Of a stretch of 58,435 nt of DNA, positions 33,509-42,510 are shown piece after piece. The stretch is from JAKACA01 sp050010115 (GTDB lineage Bacteria; Actinomycetota; Acidimicrobiia; Acidimicrobiales; Bog-793), in NCBI GenBank assembly GCA_050010115.1, contig JBEKLQ010000012.1, forward strand, positions 1-58,435. The letters are read 5' to 3'. Position numbers and translations under genes: made by a program. Numbering within the stretch: the first letter of the stretch is position 1; each line of letters starts with the position of its first letter. Under the pieces are notes generated by a model. The model saw only the letters and a program-made list of their open reading frames with translations, was not told where the DNA came from and ran no database searches.

Positions 33509-34516
33509 ATGCCGCGTCCAGGTGTCGCCGCCGCTCCGGCGGCCGGGGACGCCGGGCCGGACGCCGGGCCGGACGCCGGGCCGGACGCCGAGCCGGACGC
33601 CGAGCCGGTCCCCGAGCGGCAAATGGCCGACGGCGACGAGATCGACCTCGACCGGGCACGATCCGAGCTCGGGATCGAGCGGGCGCTCGAGCAGCTGGAC
33701 CGGGAGCTCGTCGGCCTCGTGCCGGTGAAAGCCCGGCTCCGCGACGTGGCGTCGCTCCTCCTCGTCGATCGCCTTCGCTCCGAGCTCGGCCTGCGTACCA
33801 CTCGCCCGAACCTCCACATGTCCTTCACCGGGCCACCCGGTACCGGCAAGACGACGGTCGCCACGAAGATGGCGGAGATCCTTCATGCACTCGGCTACCT
33901 GCCGACCGCGCATCTCGTGACGGTCAGCAGAGAGGACATGGTCGGCCAGTACGTCGGCCACACGGCGCCCCGGACGAAGGACGTCCTCAAGCGGGCGATG
34001 GGTGGGGTGCTCTTCATCGATGAGGCCTATGCCCTCCACCGGCCTGAGAACGAGCGGGACTACGGGCAGGAGGCGATCGAGATCCTCATGCAAGTCATGG
34101 AGGAGCAACGCGACCGGCTTGTCGTCATCCTCGCCGGCTACGGCGACCGGATGGAGCGGTTCTTCGCCACGAACCCGGGCCTGCGCTCCCGCATCGCCCA
34201 TCACATCGACTTCCCGCCGTTCACGGTCGACGAGCTCGTCGAGATCGGCCACCGTGCCCTCGCCGAGCAAGGCTACGAGCTGGCGCCCGAAGCCGAGGAG
34301 GTCTTCCGCCGGTACGTCGAGCTCCGGAGCGCCAAGCCACATTTCGCCAACGCCCGCAGTATCCGTAACGCCCTCGAGCGCGCACGGCTGCGCCAGGCGA
34401 CCCGTCTCGTCGATGCCGGCGGCCGGGTCGGGCGGGCGGAGCTCCGCCGGATCGAGCCGCCTGACCTACTCGCCAGCCGAGTCTTCCTCGAGGACGAGGA
34501 CGGCCCGAGCCGGTAG
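33509..34516 (+). CDS. cbbX: Red-type RuBisCO activase, AAA+ protein
   Basis: A 335-residue AAA+ ATPase from the ATG at 33509 (MPRPGV), 10 bp after cbbS. Walker A is FTGPPGTGKTTVATKM, Walker B is GVLFIDEAYAL, and sensor and arginine-finger regions follow (VVILAGYGDRM, NPGLRSRIAHHIDF). GQYVGHTAPRTKDVLKRA is the CbbX pore-loop region. It remodels inhibited red-type RuBisCO by pulling on the large-subunit C-terminus. The N-terminal 45 residues contain an unusual low-complexity repeat of GPDA/EPDA units encoded by a 12-bp tandem repeat, absent from typical CbbX. Confidence 0.93.
   Translation: MPRPGVAAAPAAGDAGPDAGPDAGPDAEPDAEPVPERQMADGDEIDLDRARSELGIERALEQLDRELVGLVPVKARLRDVASLLLVDRLRSELGLRTTRPNLHMSFTGPPGTGKTTVATKMAEILHALGYLPTAHLVTVSREDMVGQYVGHTAPRTKDVLKRAMGGVLFIDEAYALHRPENERDYGQEAIEILMQVMEEQRDRLVVILAGYGDRMERFFATNPGLRSRIAHHIDFPPFTVDELVEIGHRALAEQGYELAPEAEEVFRRYVELRSAKPHFANARSIRNALERARLRQATRLVDAGGRVGRAELRRIEPPDLLASRVFLEDEDGPSR
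33547..33606 (+). repeat. 12-bp tandem repeat inside the cbbX 5' region
   Basis: Five head-to-tail copies of GGACGCCGGGCC, the last two with one base change (GGACGCCGAGCC). They encode the repeating tetrapeptide GPDA/EPDA, a flexible Pro/Asp-rich tail ahead of the AAA+ domain. Such arrays change length by slippage without breaking the frame. Confidence 0.9.
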
Positions 34517-34518
34517 CA

Positions 34519-34542
34519 GGCCGGCGGCGCGGACAGCCGGCC
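34519..34542 (+). terminator. Possible hairpin terminator after cbbX
   Basis: A 7-bp perfect stem (GGCCGGC and GCCGGCC) with a 10-base loop lies just after the cbbX stop codon. There is no downstream T-run, so it may only slow or protect the transcript end. Confidence 0.3.
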
Positions 34543-34693
34543 CTCACCGGCACGCTGCCCAGCTCATCGACTCGCGCAACCGCTGGACCAACCATCTCAG
34601 CCGTTGCTGACTCGACAGTCCGCGCATGCGCTAAATTATTCCTCAGATGCACGAACTAATTCCGGAGTGAGCGGTCAGCCATAAGGGGGAGCC

Positions 34694-36007
34694 GTGAGCG
34701 AAGGCACCGGAGGTGGCCGGGAGGTGCTGGCGACGGGCCGCATCTTCCCGGAGACCGGGACGTCATGGGAGTTGCCGCCGCACCGGGATCAGCTTCCGCA
34801 ACAGCTCGTCCGCCGGGCCAACGAGCGCCGCGTCTTCCATCTGCTGAGGCAACGAGGCCCCATCTCGCGCTCCGCCCTCGTCAGGGCCACCGGCCTCAGT
34901 GCTCAGTCGGTCAGCGTCATCATCCGGCGTCTGCTCGAGCAGGGTCTCGTGGAGGAGACCGGAGTCGAGCCGCAACAGGGAGTCGGGCGACACCCGATCG
35001 GCGTGAGAATCCGCCCTGAGGGAGCGCTGGCATTTGGGTGTGTCATCGAGCGGGACCAGATCGACGGTGCCTGGATCGACCTCAGCGGCGCGCCGGTTGT
35101 CCAGGACACGGTGGGTTGCCCGCAGGGCGAGGAGCCTGAGCGGACCATCCAGCGAGTGGAGGAACTGTTCGATCGGGTGTCCGAAGCTGCCGGTCTGCCA
35201 AACAACGAGAGCAGGCTGCCAGCGATCGGCCTAGGGCTGCCGGGTCCGATCCATCCGGAGAGCCAGGCGTTGGTGAATCCACCCAACTTTCCGCGCTGGG
35301 AGGGTGTCGATCCCCGCACGCTCTTCTCGGCGAGCTGGAAGCTGCCGATCTTCTGCGAGAATTCCGCAACGGCTGCCGCGTTGGGCGAGGCCTGGCAGTT
35401 ACGGACTGAGTTCGACAACTTCCTCTACTGCCACTGGGGCGTCGGGATCGGCGGTGGCCTCGTGATCGACCTCGAGACCTATCGGGGAACGACCGGGAAC
35501 GCGCTCGAGCTCGGGCATGTGCCGGTGGTGGCCGACGGGGCCCAGTGCGGTTGCGGTGGGCGCGGATGCCTGGAGGCAGAGGCATCCGTTGCAGCGATCT
35601 GCCGGCAAGCAGCCGAGCTCGGTCTCGGGGACGACTTCGATCGCCTCGTCGAAGCGGCCCCCGGCGAGCCACGCGTCGCTGATCTCCTGACTCGGGCAGG
35701 ACGCCTTCTCGGCCAGGCGCTCGTCGGTGCGGTCAATCTGTTCGACGTCGATGCGGTTGTCCTCGGCGGCCACCATTTCCAGGACGTGACCGCGTGGCTG
35801 CTGCCCCCGGTGGAGGCTGCGGTGCCGCGACTCGCCATCCGCCGGGGGGTGAGGCCGGTCACCGTCCTGTATTCGACACTCGGCGAGGCTGCCGGCGCCG
35901 TCGGCGCGGCCAGCGTCGTGTTCGACAAGCTCCTGCCCTCAAGCCCGCCGTTCGTCCCCTCCTACGCGAGGGGCTCAGCATTGGATCGTCATGCCGGGCG
36001 AGCGTGA
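34694..36007 (+). CDS. ROK-family transcriptional regulator/sugar kinase-like protein
   Basis: A 437-residue protein starting at GTG 34694 behind a strong GGGGGAG site. The N-terminal winged HTH is RRVFHLLRQRGPISRSALVRATGLSAQSVSV, read in segments. The ROK fold follows with IGLGLPGPIHPES, HWGVGIGGGLVID and the zinc motif CGCGGRGCLEAEAS. Presence of the HTH makes it a regulator of the NagC/XylR type rather than a free kinase. It heads the sugar ABC/GH38 operon and probably represses it until a sugar binds. The leader contains AATTA and TAATT half-sites about 20 bp apart near 34635-34665. Confidence 0.88.
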   Translation: MSEGTGGGREVLATGRIFPETGTSWELPPHRDQLPQQLVRRANERRVFHLLRQRGPISRSALVRATGLSAQSVSVIIRRLLEQGLVEETGVEPQQGVGRHPIGVRIRPEGALAFGCVIERDQIDGAWIDLSGAPVVQDTVGCPQGEEPERTIQRVEELFDRVSEAAGLPNNESRLPAIGLGLPGPIHPESQALVNPPNFPRWEGVDPRTLFSASWKLPIFCENSATAAALGEAWQLRTEFDNFLYCHWGVGIGGGLVIDLETYRGTTGNALELGHVPVVADGAQCGCGGRGCLEAEASVAAICRQAAELGLGDDFDRLVEAAPGEPRVADLLTRAGRLLGQALVGAVNLFDVDAVVLGGHHFQDVTAWLLPPVEAAVPRLAIRRGVRPVTVLYSTLGEAAGAVGAASVVFDKLLPSSPPFVPSYARGSALDRHAGRA

Positions 36008-36716
36008 ACCGTCGGCGACCGACCTGATCTGGTCAGAGCTGTACGAGAGCTACCCCGAGATGCATTCGTGCGCCGAACCGATTTCCGAGGCGTGGCACCT
36101 GTTGCGCAACGTGCTGTACGCCGACCACCGGGTGCTCGTTTGTGGCAACGGCGGGAGCGCGGCGGACAGCGAGCACATCGCCGGCGAGATGGCCAAGCCG
36201 TGCGCGCTGGCTCGACCCTTGAGCACCGACGTTCAAGCCGCCCTGCGTGAGGCAGGAGACGACGGTTACCTCGCCGAGCGCCTGCAAGGCGGGTTTGCGG
36301 TGATTCCACTCGTGAGTCAAGCCGCCCTGATCACGGCGATCGCCAACGACCAGGGAGCCGATCTCGTCTTTGCTCAGCAGGTCATCGCCTACGGCAGGCG
36401 CGGCGACCTGCTCTGGGCGCTCAGCACGTCTGGCCACTCGCCCAACGTCATCCACGCGCTACGGACCGCAAAGGCAGGAGGAATGCACACGCTCGGGCTC
36501 AGCGGTCCGACCGGCGGCGCGATGGCAGCGCTGTGTGACTCGATCGTCCGGTTGCCTGGCCAGACGGTGTCGGCGATCCAGCACTCCCACCAGCTCGTGT
36601 ACCACGCGCTGTGTCTCGCAATTGAGGCAGAACGGTACGCCTCGGGGCCCGCGCCCGGCAGCCGGTTCTCCCGAGACACGCCCGGGATTACCTCAACTGG
36701 AAGGCGACGAACATGA
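35991..36716 (+). CDS. SIS-domain sugar-phosphate isomerase (GmhA-like)
   Basis: A 241-residue protein overlapping the ROK stop by 17 bp. VLVCGNGGSAADSEHIAGEM and ALSTSGHSPNVIHALRTAK are the two phosphosugar-binding loops of the sedoheptulose-7-phosphate isomerase (GmhA) branch of SIS proteins. In GmhA they create D-glycero-D-manno-heptose 7-phosphate. No heptose-synthesis genes are present, so here it more likely handles the phosphosugar derived from the imported glycan. It is not a DiaA homologue by context. Confidence 0.85.
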   Translation: MPGEREPSATDLIWSELYESYPEMHSCAEPISEAWHLLRNVLYADHRVLVCGNGGSAADSEHIAGEMAKPCALARPLSTDVQAALREAGDDGYLAERLQGGFAVIPLVSQAALITAIANDQGADLVFAQQVIAYGRRGDLLWALSTSGHSPNVIHALRTAKAGGMHTLGLSGPTGGAMAALCDSIVRLPGQTVSAIQHSHQLVYHALCLAIEAERYASGPAPGSRFSRDTPGITSTGRRRT

Positions 36717-36726
36717 AGGGGATCCG

Positions 36727-38124
36727 ATGAAACCTCCACGAATGCTGCTCTCCGGTGGCATCTCGATCCTTGCTGCGGCGCTGATCGCCGCGTGCAGCAG
36801 CTCCACGACAACCGAGACCTCGAGCCCGGGCCCGGGCTCGAGCTCGGGAGCGCCACAGACCCTGACGGTCGCGTACTGGACCAACTTCGACACACCGGGC
36901 ACGAACGCCACGCCTGATCTCATCAAGGTGGCTGCGGCCGAGTTGGCTAGACAGCACCCCGGTGACAAAGTCGTGCTCGACCCGATCACCACCGACTCCG
37001 AGTCCACGTACTACGCCAAGATCGACCTGGCACAGCGCAGCCCCTCCACAGCCCCGGACGTGGTCATGGAGGACTCATTCCTAATCGGATCGGACGCCAG
37101 CGCCGGCTACATCCAGCCCTTGCCTCAGCTGGCGAAGTGGTCCGGATGGTCACAATTCCCAACGGCGATGCGCGACATCGTGACGTACAACGGTCAGGTC
37201 TACGGCGCCATGAACAGCACGGATGTCCAGCTGATCTACTACGACGCCGGCCTGTTCCGGAAGGCGGGCCTGCCCGTCCCATGGCAACCGCAAAGCTTCG
37301 CGGACATAGTCTCGGCCGCGAAGGCCTTGAGTGCCCACGACCCGGGGGTCACCCCGGCATGGCTGTACACCGGAACTCCACTCGGCGAGGCCTCCTCCTT
37401 CAGGGGCTTCGAGGTGTTCCTCGACGGTACCCACGACCGGATCTACGACGCCACGACGAAGAAGTGGGAGATCTCCGGCCCAGGCTTCACGGCCACGTGG
37501 AACCTCCTCGCCGCCATGCGAGCATACGAAGAGCCTGAGTCCGATTGGTCGAACCCCAGCGCCTCCGCCACCGTCGACCTGGGCCTGATGCCCACACAGA
37601 AGGTGGGAATGGTCTTCGACGGCAGCTGGGTGTCAACGCTCTTCGTGAAGGGCGGGCTGAAGCCGTGGCCGGCATTCTTCTCCGCCTACCAGGTTGCCAA
37701 GCTCCCCACGGACGGTCTCGGGAGCTACACGGACCAGTCCGGCGGATTCGCCTGGTCGGTCGCCAAGTTGTCAAAGAACCCGACTCTCGCTGTCGACCTG
37801 ATCGAGGACTTGTCCGGTGCCTCCAACATCGCGACGTTCGACGCCAAGGACGGGAACCTGCCACCCCGTTCGGACGCGATCAGCCAGCCTGCGTGGATCC
37901 AGGAGAACAAGATCGACCCGATTCTCACGTTCTCGTCCAAGCTGCTCGCCTACACGAACTACCGCCCCAACCTTCCCGACTACCCGCAGATCTCCAACGA
38001 GATCGCCGCCCTCACCGGTGACATCTCCTCCGGATCGATGACTTCGGCACAGGCGGAGCAGGCGTACACGGCCAAGGTGACCCAGATCGTCGGTGCGAGC
38101 CGCGTCGAGGCGATGACGAGTTGA
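36727..38124 (+). CDS. Sugar ABC transporter substrate-binding lipoprotein
   Basis: A 465-residue lipoprotein. The signal peptide ends in a lipobox (ALIAACSSS) with the lipidated Cys, then a Thr/Ser/Pro/Gly linker. The mature part is a family-1 (carbohydrate) binding protein: LTVAYWTNFDTPG, DVVMEDSFLIG, YNGQVYGAMNSTDVQLIYYDAGLF, and GMVFDGSWVSTLF. An AAGGGG site precedes the ATG. It captures a sugar or oligosaccharide for the two permeases that follow. The GH38 enzyme downstream suggests alpha-mannosides. Confidence 0.9.
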   Translation: MKPPRMLLSGGISILAAALIAACSSSTTTETSSPGPGSSSGAPQTLTVAYWTNFDTPGTNATPDLIKVAAAELARQHPGDKVVLDPITTDSESTYYAKIDLAQRSPSTAPDVVMEDSFLIGSDASAGYIQPLPQLAKWSGWSQFPTAMRDIVTYNGQVYGAMNSTDVQLIYYDAGLFRKAGLPVPWQPQSFADIVSAAKALSAHDPGVTPAWLYTGTPLGEASSFRGFEVFLDGTHDRIYDATTKKWEISGPGFTATWNLLAAMRAYEEPESDWSNPSASATVDLGLMPTQKVGMVFDGSWVSTLFVKGGLKPWPAFFSAYQVAKLPTDGLGSYTDQSGGFAWSVAKLSKNPTLAVDLIEDLSGASNIATFDAKDGNLPPRSDAISQPAWIQENKIDPILTFSSKLLAYTNYRPNLPDYPQISNEIAALTGDISSGSMTSAQAEQAYTAKVTQIVGASRVEAMTS

Positions 38125-38189
38125 CAACCCTCGTCACGAAGCGATGCAAATGCCGACGCCGGTGAGGCTCGGCCACGGAAGGGATCACG

Positions 38190-39149
38190 GTGGCTAGCGC
38201 CGCGTTGGACGCCTCGTCCGGCGGGCTCGCCCGTCGAGCCCGCCGGACGAGGCTGACCGGTCGGAGTCGACGACGCCTGACCGGAGTCACCATGGTGGCT
38301 CCGCTCGTCGTCGTCGTGCTGGCGTTTCTCGGATGGCCGATCATCTGGACGCTCGTGCTCTCGCTCACGAACATGACGATCACCGGCCCAACGGCCACGC
38401 ACTACCAGTTCATCGGCCTCGCCAACTATCGGGAGCTCTTCGCCTCCGGCAGCGGGCTCGTTCAGTCGATCCTGCTCAGCCTGTACTACCTGGTGGCGTC
38501 GGCCTACATCGGCCAAGCCGTGTTCGGGTTCGTCCTCGCCTACCTCATGCTGCGGTGCACCCAGACTGTACGCAAGGTGGTGGGCTCGATCATCATCATC
38601 TGCTGGCTCGTCCCGGAGATCATCGCGGCCTGGATGTGGTTCGCGCTGCTGAGCGACGGGGGCACGCTGCAACAGGGCCTGCACGCTGTCGGCATCCCGT
38701 ATCAGACGTGGTTGATCAGCCACCCGATGATCTCGGTCAGCCTCGCCAATTCGTGGCGGGGCGTGGCCTTCTCCTTCCTGCTCTTCTCAGCCGCGCTGTC
38801 GGACGTCCCGGCTGAGCTGCTCGACGCCGCCAAAGTCGACGGGGCGAACTCGTGGCGGCGCCTGCGGAGCATCATCATCCCGCTTCTCTCCACGACGATC
38901 CTCGTCGACTTCGTGCTCATCACGCTCGGCACGCTCAACGACTTCACGCTCATCTTCGCGATGACCGGTGGCGGGCCCGGAACGAGCTCGAACGTGCTTT
39001 CGGTCTTCATGTACCAACAGGCATTCGTCACCTTCCAGCTCGCGTACGGGACGGCCATCGCCGTCGTGCTGCTCCTTGTCGGCGCCGTCTTCTCCGTCAT
39101 CTACATCCGGACGCTGCGCCGTCAGGGTGCCCTCAATCTCGTCCGATGA
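38190..39149 (+). CDS. Sugar ABC transporter permease (MalF/UgpA type)
   Basis: A 319-residue membrane protein with about six transmembrane helices, starting at GTG 38190 after a GGAAGGG site. PLVVVVLAFLGWPIIWTLVLSL is TM1. The EAA loop, contacting the ATPase, is ELLDAAKVDGANSWRRLRSI followed by IIPLL. It forms a heterodimeric channel with the next gene product. The basic N-terminal tail (RRARRTRLTGRSRRRL) faces the cytoplasm. Confidence 0.9.
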   Translation: MASAALDASSGGLARRARRTRLTGRSRRRLTGVTMVAPLVVVVLAFLGWPIIWTLVLSLTNMTITGPTATHYQFIGLANYRELFASGSGLVQSILLSLYYLVASAYIGQAVFGFVLAYLMLRCTQTVRKVVGSIIIICWLVPEIIAAWMWFALLSDGGTLQQGLHAVGIPYQTWLISHPMISVSLANSWRGVAFSFLLFSAALSDVPAELLDAAKVDGANSWRRLRSIIIPLLSTTILVDFVLITLGTLNDFTLIFAMTGGGPGTSSNVLSVFMYQQAFVTFQLAYGTAIAVVLLLVGAVFSVIYIRTLRRQGALNLVR

Positions 39150-39165
39150 ACCGCCAGGTCGAGCC

Positions 39166-39984
39166 GTGAGCAACGCATCCGTCGCCCGCAGGCTGCCGTC
39201 AGTCGTCATGTCGCTGATCGGCGCCGTCTTTCTCGTGCCGTTCATCTGGCTCGTGGTCGTAGCGTTCCAAGCCCACGGCTCGTTGCAGATCAGCGGTGGA
39301 GGTGGTTTCACTCTCTCGCATTTCGCGACCGTGCTGCACGGGGGCTCGTTCGTCTCGGCCTTCGGGAACTCGCTCTATCTCGCGGTCGGCACGACGGTCT
39401 GCACCACGGTGATCGGCATCCTCGCCGCCTATCCCCTCTCGCGTTTCGGATCCCGGGCCCAGGAGTACTTCGTGTACGTGCTCGTGTTCCTCACGGGCCT
39501 GCCCATCATCGCGATCATGATCCCTACCTACGACTTCTTCGTGACGCTGAACTTCATCAACTCCAAGTTCTGGACGGTGTGGTTCATGACCGCAACGGCG
39601 TTGCCGTTCGCCACCTGGATCGCCCGGAGCTTCATCGACGCCGTACCCCGGGAGCTCGAAGAGGCGGCATGGATCGATGGGACGAGCCGGCTGGGCTCGC
39701 TCCGCCGCATCGTAGTCCCGATGATCGTTCCGGGCCTGTGTGTCGTCGCCGTCTACACCTTCGTCAATGCCTGGAGCGACTTTTTCATCCCCTACATCCT
39801 CCTCCAGGGGACGAACAACCCTGCATCGGTCACCATGTACAGCTTCTTCGGTCAGTACGACGTCAACTACAGCGACGTGGCCGCGTTCGCCCTCATGTAC
39901 TCGCTACCGCCGGTGGTCCTCTACCTGATCGTGACCCGATGGGTCGGGCAGGGGTTCGCGCTCCACGGAGCGTTGAAGGGCTAG
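39166..39984 (+). CDS. Sugar ABC transporter permease (MalG/UgpE type)
   Basis: A 272-residue membrane protein starting at GTG 39166 (VSNASVARRL). About six helices; the EAA loop is ELEEAAWIDGTSRLGSLRRI followed by VVPMI. SLYLAVGTTVCTTVIGILAAYPLSRFG in segments is typical for MalG-like proteins. An earlier frame extension overlaps the first permease and is rejected. Together with the preceding permease it forms the membrane domain of the sugar importer. Confidence 0.9.
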   Translation: MSNASVARRLPSVVMSLIGAVFLVPFIWLVVVAFQAHGSLQISGGGGFTLSHFATVLHGGSFVSAFGNSLYLAVGTTVCTTVIGILAAYPLSRFGSRAQEYFVYVLVFLTGLPIIAIMIPTYDFFVTLNFINSKFWTVWFMTATALPFATWIARSFIDAVPRELEEAAWIDGTSRLGSLRRIVVPMIVPGLCVVAVYTFVNAWSDFFIPYILLQGTNNPASVTMYSFFGQYDVNYSDVAAFALMYSLPPVVLYLIVTRWVGQGFALHGALKG

Positions 39985-39987
39985 GAC

Positions 39988-42510
39988 ATGCCAACCGATC
40001 CGACAGACGAGGGCGCGGTGGATGGACGGCGGCCGCCGTTCTCCCACGAGCTGCACATGATCGGCAACGCCCATATCGATCCCGTCTGGGTGTGGGACTG
40101 GCGCGAGGGCTTCGGCGAGATCTGGGCGACGTTCCGATCGGCCCTCGACCGCCTGGCTGAGTACCCGGATGCCGCCTTCACCGCCAGCTCTGCCGCTCAC
40201 CACGCCTGGATCGAGCAACACGACCCCGCGATGTTCGAGGAGATCCGGGCGGCCGTATCCGAGGGACGCTGGTGCATCGTCGGCGGCATGTGGGTCGAGC
40301 CCGACTGCAACATCCCCTCGGGCGAGTCGATCTGCCGCCAACTCCTGCTCGGCCAACGGTTCTTCCGGCGGGCGTTTGGTCGGGCCGCCCGAGTCGGGTA
40401 CAACCTCGATTCCTTCGGGCATGCTGCGGGACTTCCGCAGCTCCTCGCCCGTAGTGGCCTCGACTCCTACGTCATGATGCGACCGGGTGCGTCCGAGCTT
40501 GATCTGCCGGCGCACGCGTTCCGTTGGCAGGACGCGAGCGGCAACGGTGTCGCCACCTACCGGATTCCCTTTGACTATGGAACTGACTCAGCAGGTGACC
40601 TCGTCGAACGAGTCTCACAGGTCGCCGCCATCGCCGAGGCGGAAGGCACGCCCATGATGCTCTTCTACGGCGTCGGCAACCACGGGGGCGGCCCCACCCA
40701 GGCCATGCTCGACGAGATCGACCGCATCCGTGCCGCCAGCGAGTCGGTGCTCTACGGCGATCCCGATCGCTACTTTGCCGCCTTGGCCGCCGAGCGGACC
40801 CCGTTGCCGCTGGTCTCGGGCGAGCTACAGCACCACGCTGTCGGGTGTTACTCAGTCAGCGCTTGGGTGAAGGCTGCGAACAAGAGATCCGAGACCGCAC
40901 TGCTCGATGCCGAAAGCCTCGAAGCCGTCGCCTGCCGGCTCGTCGGTCGCCCGGCTTCCATCGAGGAGCTGCGACGTGCCTGGCAGGAGCTTGCGCTCTG
41001 CCAGTTCCACGACGTGCTTGCCGGTACCTCGAGCTCGGCTGCGTACCGGACGATACGCAGCCGATTCGGCTACGTCTCCACGATCGCCGACCGGCTCACC
41101 ACGAATGCTTTGTACGAGTTGGCTCACCGCGTCGACACCAGGATCGACGGCATCGGCGCGACGGAACGCACGTCGCTCTGGTCGGACGACGAGCGTGGCG
41201 GTAGCCCGTATCTCGTCTACAACCCGCTCGCCTGGCCGGTGCGCCAGCTGGTGACGGTACCCCGCAGCGCCGCCCGGCTGCTCGACAGCTCCGCCCGCGA
41301 GATACCCAGTCAGGCCGTCGCCTCGGGCGAGGTGACGGTGTACCCCTCCCACTCGCTCGTCTCCGTGGACCTCGAGCCACTGGGCTATGAGGTCGTCCGG
41401 CTGCAAGGGGGACGCTGGCGGCAACCCGAGGCGCTAGGCCCGGTGCCGGTGCCGGAGATCGAGAGCGATTACCTGCGGGCCGTCGTTGACAAGAGCACTG
41501 GCGCCATCGCGACCCTCGTCGACCTTCGCTCCGGAAGGGAGCTCATCGGGCCCGGGGGCATCCGCCCGGTGGTTATCGCCGATGAGAGCGACACTTGGTC
41601 GCACGACGTGTCTCGGTACGAGGCAGAACCTACGCCGTGCACGTTCCAGGGTTGGGAGCTGGTCGAATGCGGGCCGCTGCGATGGATGCTGCGGCTGCGC
41701 TTCCACTCAGGAGGGTCGTCGGTGATCGAGGACCTTTCGCTGTTCGAATCGGCGCCGTTTGCGCAACTTCGCCTGCGAACCGAATGGTCGACGCCCCATT
41801 GCGTCCTCAAGCTGCTCATGCCGTGGCGCTTCGGGCCCGGCATGGTGACGGTGTCCGGCGCCGCGTACAGCCACCAAGTCCGGGCGGCGACCGGTGAAGA
41901 GGAGCCCATGCAGGGCTGGCTCGACTGCTACGACACCGACGCCAATTACGGGATCGGCATCACGACGGACCACCTCCACGGCTACGACGCCAGCGACCAA
42001 ACCGTCCGGCTCACGATCCTGCGCAACCCTCTGGCCGCCGACCACGGAGGCCGCTGGGCTGTCCGGCCGGGAGAGGACTACCTCCTCACCGATTCAGGAG
42101 CCCACGACGCCAGCATCAGGATCCATCCCCACGCCGAGGACTGGCGCGCAGCCGATCTTCCCGCCCGTGCAGACGAGCACGCCCGTCCGCCGATCGTCAT
42201 CGCGGACACCCATCACGGTGGCGCTTTGCCGGCCAAGGGCGCCTTTTTGCGGGTCGACCCGCCGCGGGTGGCGGCGATTCGAGCCGTGAAACGCGCCGAG
42301 AGCGGCGAGGGCGTCGTGCTGCGCCTCGTCGAGACCCACGGCGAGGCGGTATCGCTCGCTGTCGGTGGCGAGCTGCTCGGTCGCCAGGTTGCCGTCTCGC
42401 TCGCCCCCTACGAGGTGCAGACGCTCTTGGTACCGGACGACGGGGCCGCCCCGCCTCGGCGAGTCGATATCGCTGAGTTCGACCTGCCGTCGCCAGAAGG
42501 AGCGGGCTAA
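39988..42510 (+). CDS. Alpha-mannosidase, glycoside hydrolase family 38
   Basis: An 840-residue enzyme with no signal peptide, so probably cytoplasmic. Zinc-site motif HMIGNAHIDPVWVWDW opens the catalytic domain. The nucleophile Asp lies in GYNLDSFGHAAGLPQLL. FYGVGNHGGGPTQAMLDEI carries further zinc ligands (His). The central helical domain and the C-terminal beta domains (residues 430-840) are of normal size. It removes alpha-linked mannose from imported oligosaccharides. It is 3 bp after the permease, and its stop overlaps the ATPase start, so it is fully integrated in the importer operon. Confidence 0.93.
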   Translation: MPTDPTDEGAVDGRRPPFSHELHMIGNAHIDPVWVWDWREGFGEIWATFRSALDRLAEYPDAAFTASSAAHHAWIEQHDPAMFEEIRAAVSEGRWCIVGGMWVEPDCNIPSGESICRQLLLGQRFFRRAFGRAARVGYNLDSFGHAAGLPQLLARSGLDSYVMMRPGASELDLPAHAFRWQDASGNGVATYRIPFDYGTDSAGDLVERVSQVAAIAEAEGTPMMLFYGVGNHGGGPTQAMLDEIDRIRAASESVLYGDPDRYFAALAAERTPLPLVSGELQHHAVGCYSVSAWVKAANKRSETALLDAESLEAVACRLVGRPASIEELRRAWQELALCQFHDVLAGTSSSAAYRTIRSRFGYVSTIADRLTTNALYELAHRVDTRIDGIGATERTSLWSDDERGGSPYLVYNPLAWPVRQLVTVPRSAARLLDSSAREIPSQAVASGEVTVYPSHSLVSVDLEPLGYEVVRLQGGRWRQPEALGPVPVPEIESDYLRAVVDKSTGAIATLVDLRSGRELIGPGGIRPVVIADESDTWSHDVSRYEAEPTPCTFQGWELVECGPLRWMLRLRFHSGGSSVIEDLSLFESAPFAQLRLRTEWSTPHCVLKLLMPWRFGPGMVTVSGAAYSHQVRAATGEEEPMQGWLDCYDTDANYGIGITTDHLHGYDASDQTVRLTILRNPLAADHGGRWAVRPGEDYLLTDSGAHDASIRIHPHAEDWRAADLPARADEHARPPIVIADTHHGGALPAKGAFLRVDPPRVAAIRAVKRAESGEGVVLRLVETHGEAVSLAVGGELLGRQVAVSLAPYEVQTLLVPDDGAAPPRRVDIAEFDLPSPEGAG

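Noticed and set aside
42249..42262. Perfect 14-bp palindrome GCGGGTCGACCCGC
   Set aside because: It lies deep inside the GH38 coding sequence and has no loop; such GC palindromes are expected at this base composition, so no function is claimed.
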